In this document: in pieces, positions 53,561-63,158 of the stretch | Position numbering within the stretch: position 1 is the stretch's first letter | How the letters are laid out: each line of letters opens with the position of its first letter | Source: Porphyra umbilicalis | Taxonomy: Eukaryota > Rhodophyta > Bangiophyceae > Bangiales > Bangiaceae | DNA: 64,000 bases | Reading direction: 5' to 3' | NCBI GenBank assembly: GCA_002049455.2 | Contig: KV918831.1 | Coordinates: forward strand, 186,001 to 250,000 | Position numbers and translations under genes: made by a program | The notes under the pieces: generated by a model | The model's input: only the letters and a program-made list of their open reading frames with translations | What the model was told of the DNA's origin: nothing | Database searches by the model: none

Positions 53561-54622
53561 GTGTCTATTCTACCAGATAGCTCAATTGAGTCGCCAAGAC
53601 TCAATTGAGTCGCATTTTGAGAGGTCTCTCGTGAACGAACAGTTCGTCAGACGCCGATTCTGACGACGGCAATAGACTCAGCGGTGGCTGTTTAGTCTTG
53701 GGCGAACGACCCGAGCTTTAACTCACAGTCAATTTTCCTCAGGACGCATGGAAGCGTCAACTTTTTCCGCGTCCGGGGCGTCCGCCTTGAGGGCAGCAGG
53801 CTGTCTCCAGTTCGTCGCTTTCTGCTGTGCCCCCGTCCCTGAAGCTCGGAAACACTCCAGGCAGACTCACGGACCACGCAGCATCTACAGATGAGCCTGT
53901 TTCCCACATCTTCTCAACCTCCTACGTGGTGGTTTCCCTTCCAGGGGCAGCGAGCACGAATGCAGGCAGGGGGGGGACAGGTGGTCCTAAAAGGCGAGCA
54001 ACACCATGAGAGCGGTCTGAGAGCCCCAGAGACAAGAGATTGGGAACACAAGGGGAGGTAATATACGGTGAGGGGAGAGGGGCGGAGCGGGACGAAGGCT
54101 GGCCTGTGGCGTCCACCACCCTCTGTTTTAGGGCCACTCAATCCACCACTGGTCGAGGTGCTGCCAGTTCCTGTGGTGTTCAGAGTATCAGCAGGGTGTA
54201 CCAACAGCCGTCCAAGCCCGCGGTGGCCATTATCCACTGCAGGGAGCGAGAGCAAAGGGTCACCGGCGAGGTCGACAGGGCTCGGTGCACTGGCATTTGC
54301 AAGATGAAATCGCCGTTTTCTCGCCATCTGGTGGGGGGGGGGGAGCGGAGGGTCGACGTCGGACCCATCAAAATAGGCTTTTCTGGTGCGTTCAAGACTG
54401 TTTCTTTCTGTAGACATCGGGCTGAGGGGGTTGCCCTTCCGTGGAGCTGGAGCCGGTGGTTTGGCACCCCCTAGTTTTCTCTGGAAGCGCATCGACGTCA
54501 GTTCGTAGGCACCAAATCGGCCATTCTCATATGTAGGAACGCTGGGATCGACGATTTCTGTTGAGACTCAAATGAGTCAAAGGGATGGCTCAATTGAGTC
54601 GCACTCATGGTAGAATAGACAC
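53561..54622. mobile_element. Non-autonomous DNA transposon, TA target site, 15-bp TIRs
   Basis: GTGTCTATTCTACCA at 53561-53575 is the exact complement of 54608-54622, and both ends are flanked by TA (53559-53560 and 54623-54624), as in Tc1/mariner insertions. Subterminal copies of the palindromic CTCAATTGAGTC lie inside both ends (two near 53581-53612, one near 54587 and a variant near 54566). No transposase is encoded. The 192-codon minus frame at 53914-54492 has a somewhat protein-like stretch but no domain, so this is a MITE or a cargo-carrying deletion derivative of about 1.06 kb. Confidence 0.8.
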
Positions 54623-54624
54623 TA

Positions 54625-55853
54625 GCACTCGAGAAGATTCTCCCGCAAGCCAGATGCACGGGCCTGCATCACCCGACTCACACGCCACCCCGCCTGGTTC
54701 CCCTGCATGTCTCCGAGTGGCTACAACACACCCGCCCACTCGGCCAGCTGCCAACACGCAGTCAGTGGTGAAACTCAAACCGCGCTTGCCGAGCATCGAC
54801 CCTGCGAAGGACCTTACCAAGAAAGAGAAAGAAAGGCATCCAGATAAATACAGTTGAAAGAGAGTAACAGTACACATTGAGATGAGTAGCGCACAAGTGA
54901 ACGGGGATGAGCTGGAGAGGGAGGGGGGGGAGGGGGGCAAGAAAAGCAACGACCACTGCAACAAAAACACGTACACTGCAACGTACGAGTGAGTGAAAAG
55001 AAATCCAAGGCCCAGAGTGCAAGACAACAAGTAAGCGGCCACTGCACAACCGCACGACCGCACGACCAGCCCAAAGCAGCTGTGGACGCCTGGGCCAAAG
55101 GCGCAGGAGGTGCAAACAATAAAGAAAAATGGCAGCACAACTCACCTTCAAGAGAGACTAGAAGTAGGGCGTGTATGATGCACGGCGCAGGAGCTGTGAG
55201 CACGCCTAGTCAAGGTGGTTCTTTTGGATTTGGAAAGCAAGATGCCAGTACAGAAGTTGCCTGAAAGCGCCGCGATTCTGGTGTGGCCTCCAGTGGCTCT
55301 GATCGACACTCTCGTGTCGGAGCGGCGATTTGGCAGCCGTCTTCCTCGCCGCCACGTCTGCCCGTCGCCGGATCATCCCGCACCGTGATTTTGATCGCTG
55401 TGCCGCCATCCTGCCGCCTCTTCTTTCGCCCCTTACCTTGAGGGCCGGCCCTGGACGTCAACAACTATATGGTAAAGGAGGGTCCGCATACAACCATGAT
55501 GTGCGGTCAGCAGGGCCGGGCAACACGAGCTCTGCCGTCAACGAAGGCAACCCAAATACTCTGGGTTCGTTTGTTGATAGTCTTGGGTGGACCGTATTTT
55601 TTGACATCATCGTGATCAGCGCTCTGACTTGAATCCAATGGTATGAAAAGAACCCATCCGACCGCTATCGGCTCGGGCAGTAAACTGCATCTTCTTCGAA
55701 CTGGGCTCGTCGGATGTCATGACTTGCGCATGAGAGCCGAAGACAGATCAGAGACTTGCCTTCAAACTGGGAGTGGACTCAAGGGCATCTCGCCTGTTGA
55801 GTAGGTGTCATGAGCTGATTGGCCCACATCCACTTCCTCAGGAAAAACCGAGG
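54625..55853. other. Intergenic, no supported gene
   Basis: No recognisable gene. Short frames such as 54585-54857 (plus) and 54605-55138 (minus, Cys/Leu/Phe-rich) have no support. Confidence 0.4.
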
Positions 55854-55892
55854 ACTACACTTTGAGAGCACTTTGTCTTATAGGCCAGAGAA
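55854..55892 (+). repeat. Truncated fifth copy of the 700-bp repeat (right end only)
   Basis: ACTACACTTTGAGAGCACTT continuing to TAGGCCAGAGAA matches the last ~39 bases of copies A-D with a few changes. The rest of the element is absent. Confidence 0.65.
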
Positions 55893-55974
55893 TTCAATTC
55901 AGCTGAATCTGAATAAAAGTGGCCTACACAGTCTAGCATGGAAGACTCGCGACTAAAGTCTGTCTCACTCTATT

Positions 55975-56374
55975 ATTGCTGATCCCCGAATTTTGTCCTG
56001 GGGGACAGAGACAGAGACTGACTGTGAATAACAGCACTCCATTGGGCTAAAACGACAGTAAGAAGTATTCGAAGCCAATAGAAAGCCCGCATTCGGTGCC
56101 AGGACCTTGCATCCAGCAGAACGCACTGTTGTTGCCGCTTGATCTGATTTTCTTGGCACGGAGCAAGCTGCCCACGCGAGATCTTAAGATTTTCTACAGT
56201 CTCCTTGCCAGAAGTGCAGAAAAAAAGAGGAGCTGATGTTGATTTCCAGGCTGTATGGGCACATGCAAGCAATCAGGAGCACCAAGTCAGTCCCAGGGGC
56301 GCATCTGATTGGTGGAGAGAGTCGGTCCGCAAGTCAGTCTCTGTCCACCAGGACAAAATTCGGGGATCAGCAAT
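55975..56374. mobile_element. 400-bp MITE with 25-bp perfect terminal inverted repeats
   Basis: The 25 bases at 55975-55999 (ATTGCTGATCCCCGAATTTT...) are the exact complement of 56350-56374. Imperfect pairing continues inwards for another ~20 bp (GACAGAGACTGACT). Both ends are flanked by ATT, a possible 3-bp target duplication. No coding capacity. A partial, diverged copy of the end sequence follows directly (56375-56400). Confidence 0.75.
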
Positions 56375-56497
56375 ATTGCCGATCCCGCAATTTTGTGAGG
56401 TGGAAACCACAGCGTTCGATGTACGGTAGCAGTACATCGAAGGCACGTGGCCGCACATCGAAGGGTGATGGGCCAATCAGCGATGATGTTCCGAGCT

Positions 56498-56600
56498 GTC
56501 TTGGGAATGTGTTTCGTTTGCAATTGGCCCCCCAGCTATCTGGGAAATGTGCTTCGTATGCATTTAGCCCCCCAGCTTTCTGGGAAGTTCACTTCGTGCA
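56498..56600 (+). repeat. Short tandem repeat upstream of glycine-rich gene
   Basis: Two full and one partial copies of a ~41-45-bp unit built on CTGGGAAATGTGCTTCG... and GGCCCCCCAGCT lie 330-430 bp before the next start codon. Confidence 0.55.
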
Positions 56601-56931
56601 GCAGCCTTTGCCTCTGCATGTCTGCATCAGGCGGATGCGCCGCGCGACTTGCGCCCGGGACAAGGTCGCTGCCCGCGCTTCGTCTGTGTGGCGTGGCCCG
56701 ACCTCCCCCGCATGACGATTGTGTGCCCTTTGGCTTGGTGGCGTGGCGCCCCCCCCGCCCCCCCCTCCGCGGGTCTCTGCGCACCCGCTGTACCTTGTGA
56801 GTCCGTGTGCCGCCGTGTGCCGCCGTGTGCCACCAGCACCTGTGCCGGCGCGCGAGTTCCGAGGGCCGCCGTGTGGTCTGCCGTGAGCCTTTGTGCGCCG
56901 CCGAGTGTGCCCACGCGACGCTCCCGCTGCC

Positions 56932-58599
56932 ATGCCTTTTTTGGCTGCTGACCTGCGTGCGATTGCCAGGGTGGTGAGATGCTCGCTGAAGCAACTAGAC
57001 GAGGTCAGCGGCGAGCGCTACACCTATGTGTGTTGCGCCAGACGCGCAGACGGGCAGCATGCCCTCGTGTACGCCTCTGGTTTTCAGTCGAGCAGCGTGG
57101 TGAGAAGCACTGCTGCACATGGTATGAAGCTTCTGTTTGACGGTGTGGTGCACGCTGGCCCCTCGGCGCCACAGGGCTCCATCGGCTCGGCTGGCAGCCA
57201 TGTGATGGCCCTAGGGGGGACGGCAGGGGGGGGAGGCTCGCAGACACCAGGTGGTTCCTCCCTCGATGGAGACGCCCTCGCAATGAACGTCTCCGTGGCG
57301 AGCGCTGGTGGTGGTCTCCCTTCCGCTGCTTCTCTCCGTGCCGGTTCATCTCCTGCTCCCGACCCCCTCATGCCCCCCAATGCGCCTCCCACCCTTCCCC
57401 GCGCGGCTTCATTACCTCCCCGTGCGGCCGACCTGCGCTCGGGATCGCCTCTGCCGTCTGTCGCGCCCCCTCCCCTTGAGCATGCAACGTCACAAGATCT
57501 CCCTCCTCTTCCCGATGGTGTCTCTCTGCCGGCCATGGTCGGGTCCGGCTTGACCGCAGGCGATGACCCTGTCGGCGACGGGCCACTGTCGAGAATCCAA
57601 CGAGACGCGCGAGTCGAAGCGGTCGCGGCTCATCGTGCGCGCCTCGCGTCGCTCACCTCGTCACAAACGGGCGAGGTGCACGTCCCGGAAGGGCTGGTCG
57701 CCGACGTCGGGCGGCAGCTTTGCGGTGGCGAGGAGAGGCGGGTGCTGCTGGCAGACATCCTCGGGTTCTATGAGCTCATGGCGTACTACTGCAAGAAGCA
57801 ACTCAACATCACGCAGGTCGTGTACGAGCAGCTCGCCCCCGTCGCCACGCTCGGCGTCACGCTGCGGAGGGACGTGCTGGCTGCTCGCTCGCGCAAGACT
57901 AACGTCATCCTCACACCGCTTAAGATGGCCAACCGGTCCCACCTCCGCATCGCCCCAGGCCTGGCCGTCATCGTGTTCATGGTTCACCTCAAAGACAAGT
58001 TCTACGACTTCCTACTCAAGCAGTACAGTGAAGGAAGGCGTGCTCCTTCTAAAAGGAAGCCCGGCAAGGTGCCAATGGGCCCTGTCCTTGCCGCTGAAAA
58101 TGCGGAAGACGGAGGAGGGGGCGACGGCGGAGGGGGTGACGGTGGAGGGGGTGACGGCGGAGGGGGTGACGGCGGAGGGGGGGACGACGGAGGGGGTGAC
58201 GACGGAGGGGGTGACGGCGGAGGGGGTGCCGGCGGAGGGGGTGACGGCGGAGGAGGTGACGGAGGAGGGGGTGACGGTGGAGGGGGTGACGGAGGAGGGG
58301 GTGACGGCGGAGGGGGTGACGTCGGTGGGAGTGACGCCGCTGCGGGCGACGGTGATGGGGGCACCGATGGTGCTAGACCTGCCATTGGCCCTGCTGGCGC
58401 GCGTCCCGCGAGACGTGAGGGCGCGGATGGCGGGGAAGGCACTGGTAGTGCACGCGCCGGTCGCGATGCGGATGGCAACCTACTCGGTGACACACTGACG
58501 ACGGCTGAGTCGAGCAGAAATCGACCGGGAGCCGTTCTGCAACCGGCGCCCCGGCAAGATGGCGGTGGCTTCCGGGGAGGAGATGAAGGTGGGGGGTAG
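56932..58599 (+). CDS. Unknown protein with conserved N-terminal region and DGGGG repeats
   Basis: 555 codons from the ATG at 56932 (MPFLAADLRAIARVVRC) to a TAG at 58597-58599. The first ~60 residues read as folded protein (RYTYVCCARRADGQHALVYASG). A Pro/Ser/Gly linker follows, then a second folded region at ~225-365 (GEERRVLLADILGFYELMAY, RSHLRIAPGLAVIVFMVHLK). At 58110-58335 a 15-bp minisatellite encodes about 15 DGGGG-type units. The same frame stays open after the TAG for another 2.4 kb, so this stop is probably a nonsense change, or part of an intron (GGGG-GTAGGT could serve as a donor). I do not recognise the family. It converges with the PIF1 helicase gene downstream. Confidence 0.5.
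   Translation: MPFLAADLRAIARVVRCSLKQLDEVSGERYTYVCCARRADGQHALVYASGFQSSSVVRSTAAHGMKLLFDGVVHAGPSAPQGSIGSAGSHVMALGGTAGGGGSQTPGGSSLDGDALAMNVSVASAGGGLPSAASLRAGSSPAPDPLMPPNAPPTLPRAASLPPRAADLRSGSPLPSVAPPPLEHATSQDLPPLPDGVSLPAMVGSGLTAGDDPVGDGPLSRIQRDARVEAVAAHRARLASLTSSQTGEVHVPEGLVADVGRQLCGGEERRVLLADILGFYELMAYYCKKQLNITQVVYEQLAPVATLGVTLRRDVLAARSRKTNVILTPLKMANRSHLRIAPGLAVIVFMVHLKDKFYDFLLKQYSEGRRAPSKRKPGKVPMGPVLAAENAEDGGGGDGGGGDGGGGDGGGGDGGGGDDGGGDDGGGDGGGGAGGGGDGGGGDGGGGDGGGGDGGGGDGGGGDVGGSDAAAGDGDGGTDGARPAIGPAGARPARREGADGGEGTGSARAGRDADGNLLGDTLTTAESSRNRPGAVLQPAPRQDGGGFRGGDEGGG
58110..58335 (+). repeat. 15-bp coding minisatellite (GACGGCGGAGGGGGT)
   Basis: About 15 copies of a 15-bp unit with minor substitutions, in frame, encoding Asp-Gly-Gly-Gly-Gly repeats. 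Confidence 0.85.
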
Positions 58600-60290
58600 G
58601 TGGGCGGGGTGCCGGTGCGCCACCCCCCCCCAAGGCGGCGGCGGCCTCGGTCGTGGCGGCGGCGGCGGGGGCGTCGGTCGGTCCAGAACCGGACTGCCAC
58701 CGGCGCCCCCGCAAGATGGTGGTGGCCTCGGTGGAGGAGATGGCGGTGGGGGAGTCGGTGGGCGGGGCGCCGGTGCGCCACCCCCCCCCAAGGCGGCGGC
58801 GGCCTCGGTCGTGGCGGCGGCGGCGGGGGCGTCGGTCGGTCCAGAACCGGACTGCCACCGGCGCCCCCGCAAGATGGTGATGGCCGTGGGGGAGGAGATG
58901 GCGGTGGGGGAGTAGATGGGCTGGGCGCCGGTGCGCCACCCCCCCCCAAGGCGGCGGCTGTCTTGGTCGGGGCAATAGCGGTGGGGGAGAAGGTGGGCGG
59001 GGCGCCGGTGCGCCACCCCCCCCCAAGGCGGCGGCGGCCTCGGTCGTGGCGGCGGCGGTGGGGGCGTCGGTCGGCCCAGAGCCGGTCTACCACCCCTTCT
59101 CTTATGCGGCGGCGGCCTTGGCCGTGGCGGTGGTATTGGGGGCGTGGGTGGGGGGGTCGTCGGTGCGCCACCCCCCCCCAAGGCGGCGGCGGCCTCGGTC
59201 GTGGCGGCGGCGGTGGGGGCGTCGGTGGATCCAGAGCCGGTCTGCCACCTCCGCCCCAAAGCGGAGGCAGCCTTGGCCGTGGCGGTGGAAGTGGGGGTGG
59301 GGGTGGGGAGGGCGCCGGTCTGCCACCCCCGCTCGTAAGCGGCGGCGGCCTTGGCCGTGGCGGTGGGAGTGGGGGCGTTGGTGGGGGGGGCATCGGTGCG
59401 CCACCCCACCCCCAAGGCGGCGGCGGCCTCGGTCGTGGCGGCGGCGGTGGGGGCGTCGGTGCGTCGAGAGCCGGTCTGCCACCTCCGCCCCAAAGCGGAG
59501 GCAGCCTTGGCCGTGGCGGTGGAAGTGGGGGTGGGGGTGGGGAGGGCGCCGGTTTGCCACCCCCGCTCGTAAGCGGCGGCGGCCTTGGCCGTGGCGGTGG
59601 GAGTGAGGGCGTTGGTGGGGGGGGCATTGGTGCGCCACCCCACCCCCAAGGCGGCGGCGGCCTCGGTCGTGGCGGCGGCGGTTGGGGTGTCGGTGGGTCC
59701 AGAGCCGTTCTGCCACCTCCGCCCCAAAGCGGAGGCAGCCTTGGCCGTGGCGGTGGAAGTGGGGGTCGGGGTGGGGGGGGCGCCGGTCTGCCACCCCGGC
59801 TCGTAAGCGGCGGCGGCCTTGGCCGTGGCGGTGGGAGTGGGGGCGTGGGTGGGGGGAGCGCCGGTGTGCCACCCCCACGCCCACGCGGCGGCGGCCTCGT
59901 TCGGGGCAATGGCGGTGGGGGCGTGGGTGGGAGGGGCGCGGGTGCGCCACCCGCGCCCCAAGGCGGCGACGGTCTCGGTCGTGGCGGCGGCGGTGGGGGC
60001 GTCGGTGGGCAGAGCGCCGGCGTGCCACCGCCGCCCCATGGCGGTAACGGCCTAGGTCGTGGCGGAGGCGGTGGGGGCGTAGGTGGGGGGGGCGCCGGTT
60101 TGCCACCCCCGCCCCAAAACGGCGACGGCCTCGGTCGGTGCGGTGGCGGTGGGGGCGCAGGTGGGCGGAGTGCCGGTCTGCCGTCCCCCCCTCACGGTGG
60201 CGGTGGCTTTGGCCGTTGCGGTGTCGGTGGCGGTGGAGGTGGGCGGGGCGTCGGTCTGCCACTCTCATTTCAAGGTGGCGGAGGCCTCGG
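58590..60290 (+). repeat. 78-bp repeat array with 234-bp higher-order period
   Basis: Units containing GGCGGCGGCCT(C/T)GG(T/C)CGTGGCGG alternate in sets of three. Near-identical 234-bp blocks begin around 59220, 59455 and 59690. It is coding in one frame (Gly/Pro-rich) and, as often in such arrays, also open on the other strand. Confidence 0.8.
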
Positions 60291-61023
60291 TCGTGAGGGT
60301 GGTGCACGGCCGGGCTCCCCGCGGTTTTCATTGGGTCATCCGCGGTGGAGGCCGCCGTCGACGAGCCCCTCGTCTTCCTCGTTTCGGAGCGGCGCGGGAT
60401 CGGCCTCCCCTGCGGCGGGACAAACAGGTGCGCGTGGAGCACAAGCTCGTCGGGGTGAGGGAGATTCTGATGTGGCTGCTGCCCTGGGTCGCTCCCGCCC
60501 CCGCCGCATTCGTCGAATGGAAGGGGATGGCAGCTTCTCTGACGCGGCTGCCTCTCCCCCCCCCGCTGGCGGCCCGTACGTGAACCAGTGCTTCCTTGAA
60601 CTCGTGGCGCAAGCTGAGGACGTTTCCGAGTCTTCGTTTGGCGGCCGCGCGCACAACTGGCCTTCCCCCGGGGACGTTGTGTACGAGTGTCCACCCTGCC
60701 AAGAACTGTACCATGACGGCCGCGTGGCTGCTCGTGGGGTTGCTGACGTCGACTGCACCTTGGTGCCTTCGGCTGTGCTTCCTTCTCGCTTTGTTGCGGT
60801 GCAACTGCGCTCGCTGGGCGCCGACCCGGACACCGTGCCGTGCTGGGCGTGGGGTGACGGCGTGTTGACCGAGACCATGCTCAACGTTGTTTCACTCCAC
60901 ACGTTGGTTTGGCAGACGCGGATGACGGGGTACGCCGTGTCCTTCTTAGAGGGCTCTTTGGTGCGGCTGTTCCTGGTGCGCCGTTTAGGATTGTTTCTTA
61001 CTCGACTTCCGCTCTGCGCTTGA
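58600..61023 (+). CDS. In-frame continuation: Gly-rich 26-residue repeats and conserved C-terminal region
   Basis: This frame is the same as that of the preceding 56932-58599 frame. Residues ~1-550 are ~26-residue repeats of the type GLPPPPQSGGSLGRGGGSGG, arranged in higher-order units of three (78 residues, 234 bp). The C-terminal ~130 residues change to normal protein (VNQCFLELVAQAEDVSESSF, AVQLRSLGADPDTVPCWAWG, MLNVVSLHTLVWQTRMTGYA). This half has no ATG of its own near the start, supporting one gene with the frame before it. After about 60957 the reading becomes intron-like. A further exon, in another frame, probably starts near 61091 (TEAKMLGMAAVHKVAAPS...) and ends with a stop at 61375. 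No family was recognised. Confidence 0.45.
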   Translation: MGGVPVRHPPPRRRRPRSWRRRRGRRSVQNRTATGAPARWWWPRWRRWRWGSRWAGRRCATPPQGGGGLGRGGGGGGVGRSRTGLPPAPPQDGDGRGGGDGGGGVDGLGAGAPPPPKAAAVLVGAIAVGEKVGGAPVRHPPPRRRRPRSWRRRWGRRSAQSRSTTPSLMRRRPWPWRWYWGRGWGGRRCATPPQGGGGLGRGGGGGGVGGSRAGLPPPPQSGGSLGRGGGSGGGGGEGAGLPPPLVSGGGLGRGGGSGGVGGGGIGAPPHPQGGGGLGRGGGGGGVGASRAGLPPPPQSGGSLGRGGGSGGGGGEGAGLPPPLVSGGGLGRGGGSEGVGGGGIGAPPHPQGGGGLGRGGGGWGVGGSRAVLPPPPQSGGSLGRGGGSGGRGGGGAGLPPRLVSGGGLGRGGGSGGVGGGSAGVPPPRPRGGGLVRGNGGGGVGGRGAGAPPAPQGGDGLGRGGGGGGVGGQSAGVPPPPHGGNGLGRGGGGGGVGGGGAGLPPPPQNGDGLGRCGGGGGAGGRSAGLPSPPHGGGGFGRCGVGGGGGGRGVGLPLSFQGGGGLGREGGARPGSPRFSLGHPRWRPPSTSPSSSSFRSGAGSASPAAGQTGARGAQARRGEGDSDVAAALGRSRPRRIRRMEGDGSFSDAAASPPPAGGPYVNQCFLELVAQAEDVSESSFGGRAHNWPSPGDVVYECPPCQELYHDGRVAARGVADVDCTLVPSAVLPSRFVAVQLRSLGADPDTVPCWAWGDGVLTETMLNVVSLHTLVWQTRMTGYAVSFLEGSLVRLFLVRRLGLFLTRLPLCA

Positions 61024-61090
61024 TGCTCCTGGCCGTGCTGGTTGTGCTCGATTCAGACCGCGCATATGCCTTTGGGATCGCTCCCCAAGC

Positions 61091-61375
61091 ACCGAGGCCA
61101 AGATGTTGGGCATGGCAGCTGTCCACAAGGTGGCGGCTCCCTCTGCTTCCCTTGGGAAAATGGGGGAGCTCGTCACGCGGCACATGCCCGCCCTGACCGT
61201 GTACGGCGTGGAGGTGCACGACGGATGCATGCAGCACGACTACCCGGCAATGGAGCTGCTGTACATGACGGACGCGTACGACTACTTGCTGCAATCCCAC
61301 TTTGTGGCCAAGGCCGTATACTTCCCCAAGACGATGCGTCGCCTGCAAGAGGGAGAGAATGGTGAGCATCGTTGA
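61091..61375 (+). CDS. Probable 3' exon of the glycine-rich gene
   Basis: This 95-codon segment reads as conserved folded protein (KMGELVTRHMPALTVYGVEV, MELLYMTDAYDYLLQSHFVA) and lacks a convincing start of its own, although ATG 61103 is in frame. It is probably spliced to the preceding exon ending near 60957. A GTGAGC donor-like sequence near 61360 leaves open a further short exon. Function unknown. Confidence 0.4.
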   Translation, partial: TEAKMLGMAAVHKVAAPSASLGKMGELVTRHMPALTVYGVEVHDGCMQHDYPAMELLYMTDAYDYLLQSHFVAKAVYFPKTMRRLQEGENGEHR

Positions 61376-61556
61376 CTGCACGTGCTATGGAATGCGCATT
61401 TCGTTTCTGCAGCGTAAAGTATCAACATGCTAGTGTTTTTTTCCACGTTGCTTGCCGCCAAGCTCCCTATTCTTCGTACGAACCTGGTCCATTTGCTGTC
61501 CTGATGAGTCGAGGACACGCATTTACTACACCAAAGAGAGAGAAAAGAGACAAGCT

Positions 61557-63158
61557 CTATACCACCAATGCAGTACCAGTACCCACGGACGACTCAATCG
61601 GTGGCCGCCCGTCTTCCGCCGGGTCGATGTTGCCCTCCTCGAGCTGCTTCGCATAGTAGGCCACGGCGGAGCGGCTAGCATGTATCAGGTCGCGACGCAG
61701 TCCCTGCACGCGCAGACAAGAAAAGGAGCGCGCCCGAGAGAGCGCGGTGTAGACGAGCCCAGCCGTCGACCACGAGTCGAGCTGAAAGTCGATCTCCACC
61801 GCATCCAGCGTCAGGCCCTGCGCGCGGTGCACCGTAATGGCCCACCCCAGTAGCAGCGGGATTTGCTCGCAGAATGCCAGCTCCGTCCCGGTCGAGTCGT
61901 ACGCCGAGAAGCGTGAGCGGCCGACGATGATCAGCTCCCCGTCAAAGTCACACTCCACTTCCGTGACCGTGTCCACCCCCTGGTCCCCCGCCACGATGAA
62001 GCGCTTGACGACGCCGCGCGCGCCCGGCGCGACGTTTCCCAGCTTCCGCGTCAAAATCACAAGCGACTCCAGCTTCAAGACGACCGAAAGGTCGACGCAC
62101 GACCGCAGCGAGGCCACCGCCTCGTCAGCCAGCGACAGGTCCGCCGTCAAGATCACGTCCTCTGCCGAGAACTCCACCAAGGGCGACGCAATGCGTGCGA
62201 GGCGCTCCTTGTTCATGGCCTGCACGGCGACCTTCTTAATGCGAAGGCGGGTCACCGGGCCCAAGACGTCGTTGGACGATGTGCTGTTGAGCCGGTTGAC
62301 GTCCTGTGCGCCCGCGCGCCCCCAGCGTACCCTGTCGAGCATTCTTTGGAAGTCTGCATCTTGCGCCTGCCTGTGGTTGCCGGTGAGGCATAAGACCTTC
62401 CCCGCAGCGCCGCCAAACGTGGACCGCCACGCGGCGCAGTCGAACACCATTCGGTCCAGGGAGGTGTCCGACACGCCGACGGGCACAATCTGGAGTGGAT
62501 CCCCCGCAGCTGTACACAACAAGAGGAATGAGAAGGCCTTAAAAAGAGAAGCATAAAACGGAAAACCAGGCTCGCACCAGTCAGTTGCCTGGCACATTGC
62601 ACACTGAAAAAAACCATCAACGGTGGGCACCATGAGTTGAACAAAGAACAGGCAGCCATACAGAAGGGCAAGAGGGACGGGAGGCCACATACCGACCAGT
62701 TGACAACCCCCAAATGGTAGGTGCTGCATGTGCGGTGGGGCCACCCGCCGCATCACGTACGCCAGCCGAGAAAAAAGAGACGACGATACCGTACACACCT
62801 CGTCAACAAAAACAACCCGTAGCTGGTTCAGTCGCCGGCAAACGTCAGGACGTCGCAGCGTCTCGCGCAGCCACGCTTCGCGTGACAACGGCCGGGTGTC
62901 CATGGAAAACAAAGAGTGGAGCGTCTGGCCACCGATTATGAACGCCACCGACCCCGCCAATGCCGTGATGGCGATGGCCTCCCGACCGTAGGACGCAACG
63001 GCGCTGGCCACCATGCGCCGCAGCACCTCACTCTTGCCACATCCCGCCCGCCCAAACAGAGCAACATTGGAGCGACTCTCAAACAGCTCCACCGCTCGCT
63101 GCTGCGACGCATCCAAGGTGATTGCGGCACCGGCCTGCACTCCACCGCGTGCGTCCAT
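61557..63158 (-). CDS. PIF1/RecD-like superfamily 1B DNA helicase
   Basis: Two exons, 63158-62693 and 62509-61557, joined across a 183-nt GTATGT...TACAG intron, give 472 residues ending in TAG. Removing the intron restores helicase motif III as QLVAAGDPLQIVPV, which fixes both splice sites. Other SF1B motifs are present: Walker A GRAGCGKS (36-43), Walker B FVDE (117-120), the LTGNHRQ segment, GWAITVHRAQGLTLD, and VYTALSRARS near the C-terminus (motif VI). The enzyme should be a 5'-3' DNA helicase, acting in replication, telomere or mitochondrial DNA maintenance, though expanded PIF1-like copies in protists are often mobile-element cargo. The start at 63158 is the first ATG before the conserved ITLDASQQRAV region. 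The frame is open further upstream, but that part reads as non-coding. Confidence 0.85.
   Translation of the reverse strand: MDARGGVQAGAAITLDASQQRAVELFESRSNVALFGRAGCGKSEVLRRMVASAVASYGREAIAITALAGSVAFIIGGQTLHSLFSMDTRPLSREAWLRETLRRPDVCRRLNQLRVVFVDEVCTVSSSLFSRLAYVMRRVAPPHMQHLPFGGCQLVGMWPPVPLALLYGCLFFVQLMVPTVDGFFQCAMCQATDWCEPGFPFYASLFKAFSFLLLCTAAGDPLQIVPVGVSDTSLDRMVFDCAAWRSTFGGAAGKVLCLTGNHRQAQDADFQRMLDRVRWGRAGAQDVNRLNSTSSNDVLGPVTRLRIKKVAVQAMNKERLARIASPLVEFSAEDVILTADLSLADEAVASLRSCVDLSVVLKLESLVILTRKLGNVAPGARGVVKRFIVAGDQGVDTVTEVECDFDGELIIVGRSRFSAYDSTGTELAFCEQIPLLLGWAITVHRAQGLTLDAVEIDFQLDSWSTAGLVYTALSRARSFSCLRVQGLRRDLIHASRSAVAYYAKQLEEGNIDPAEDGRPPIESSVGTGTALVV
62510..62692 (-). other. Intron of the PIF1-like helicase gene
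   Basis: Phase 1, GTATGT donor, TTGTACAG-type acceptor, 183 nt. Its length is a multiple of three and it has no in-frame stop, so retention would leave the protein in frame with 61 extra residues, including a hydrophobic stretch. Confidence 0.8.

Noticed and set aside
58002-60694. Long Pro/His/Arg-rich minus-strand frames opposite the Gly-rich repeats
   Set aside because: They are mirror frames of a coding or satellite repeat. They lack the non-repeat flanking protein sequence that the plus strand has.
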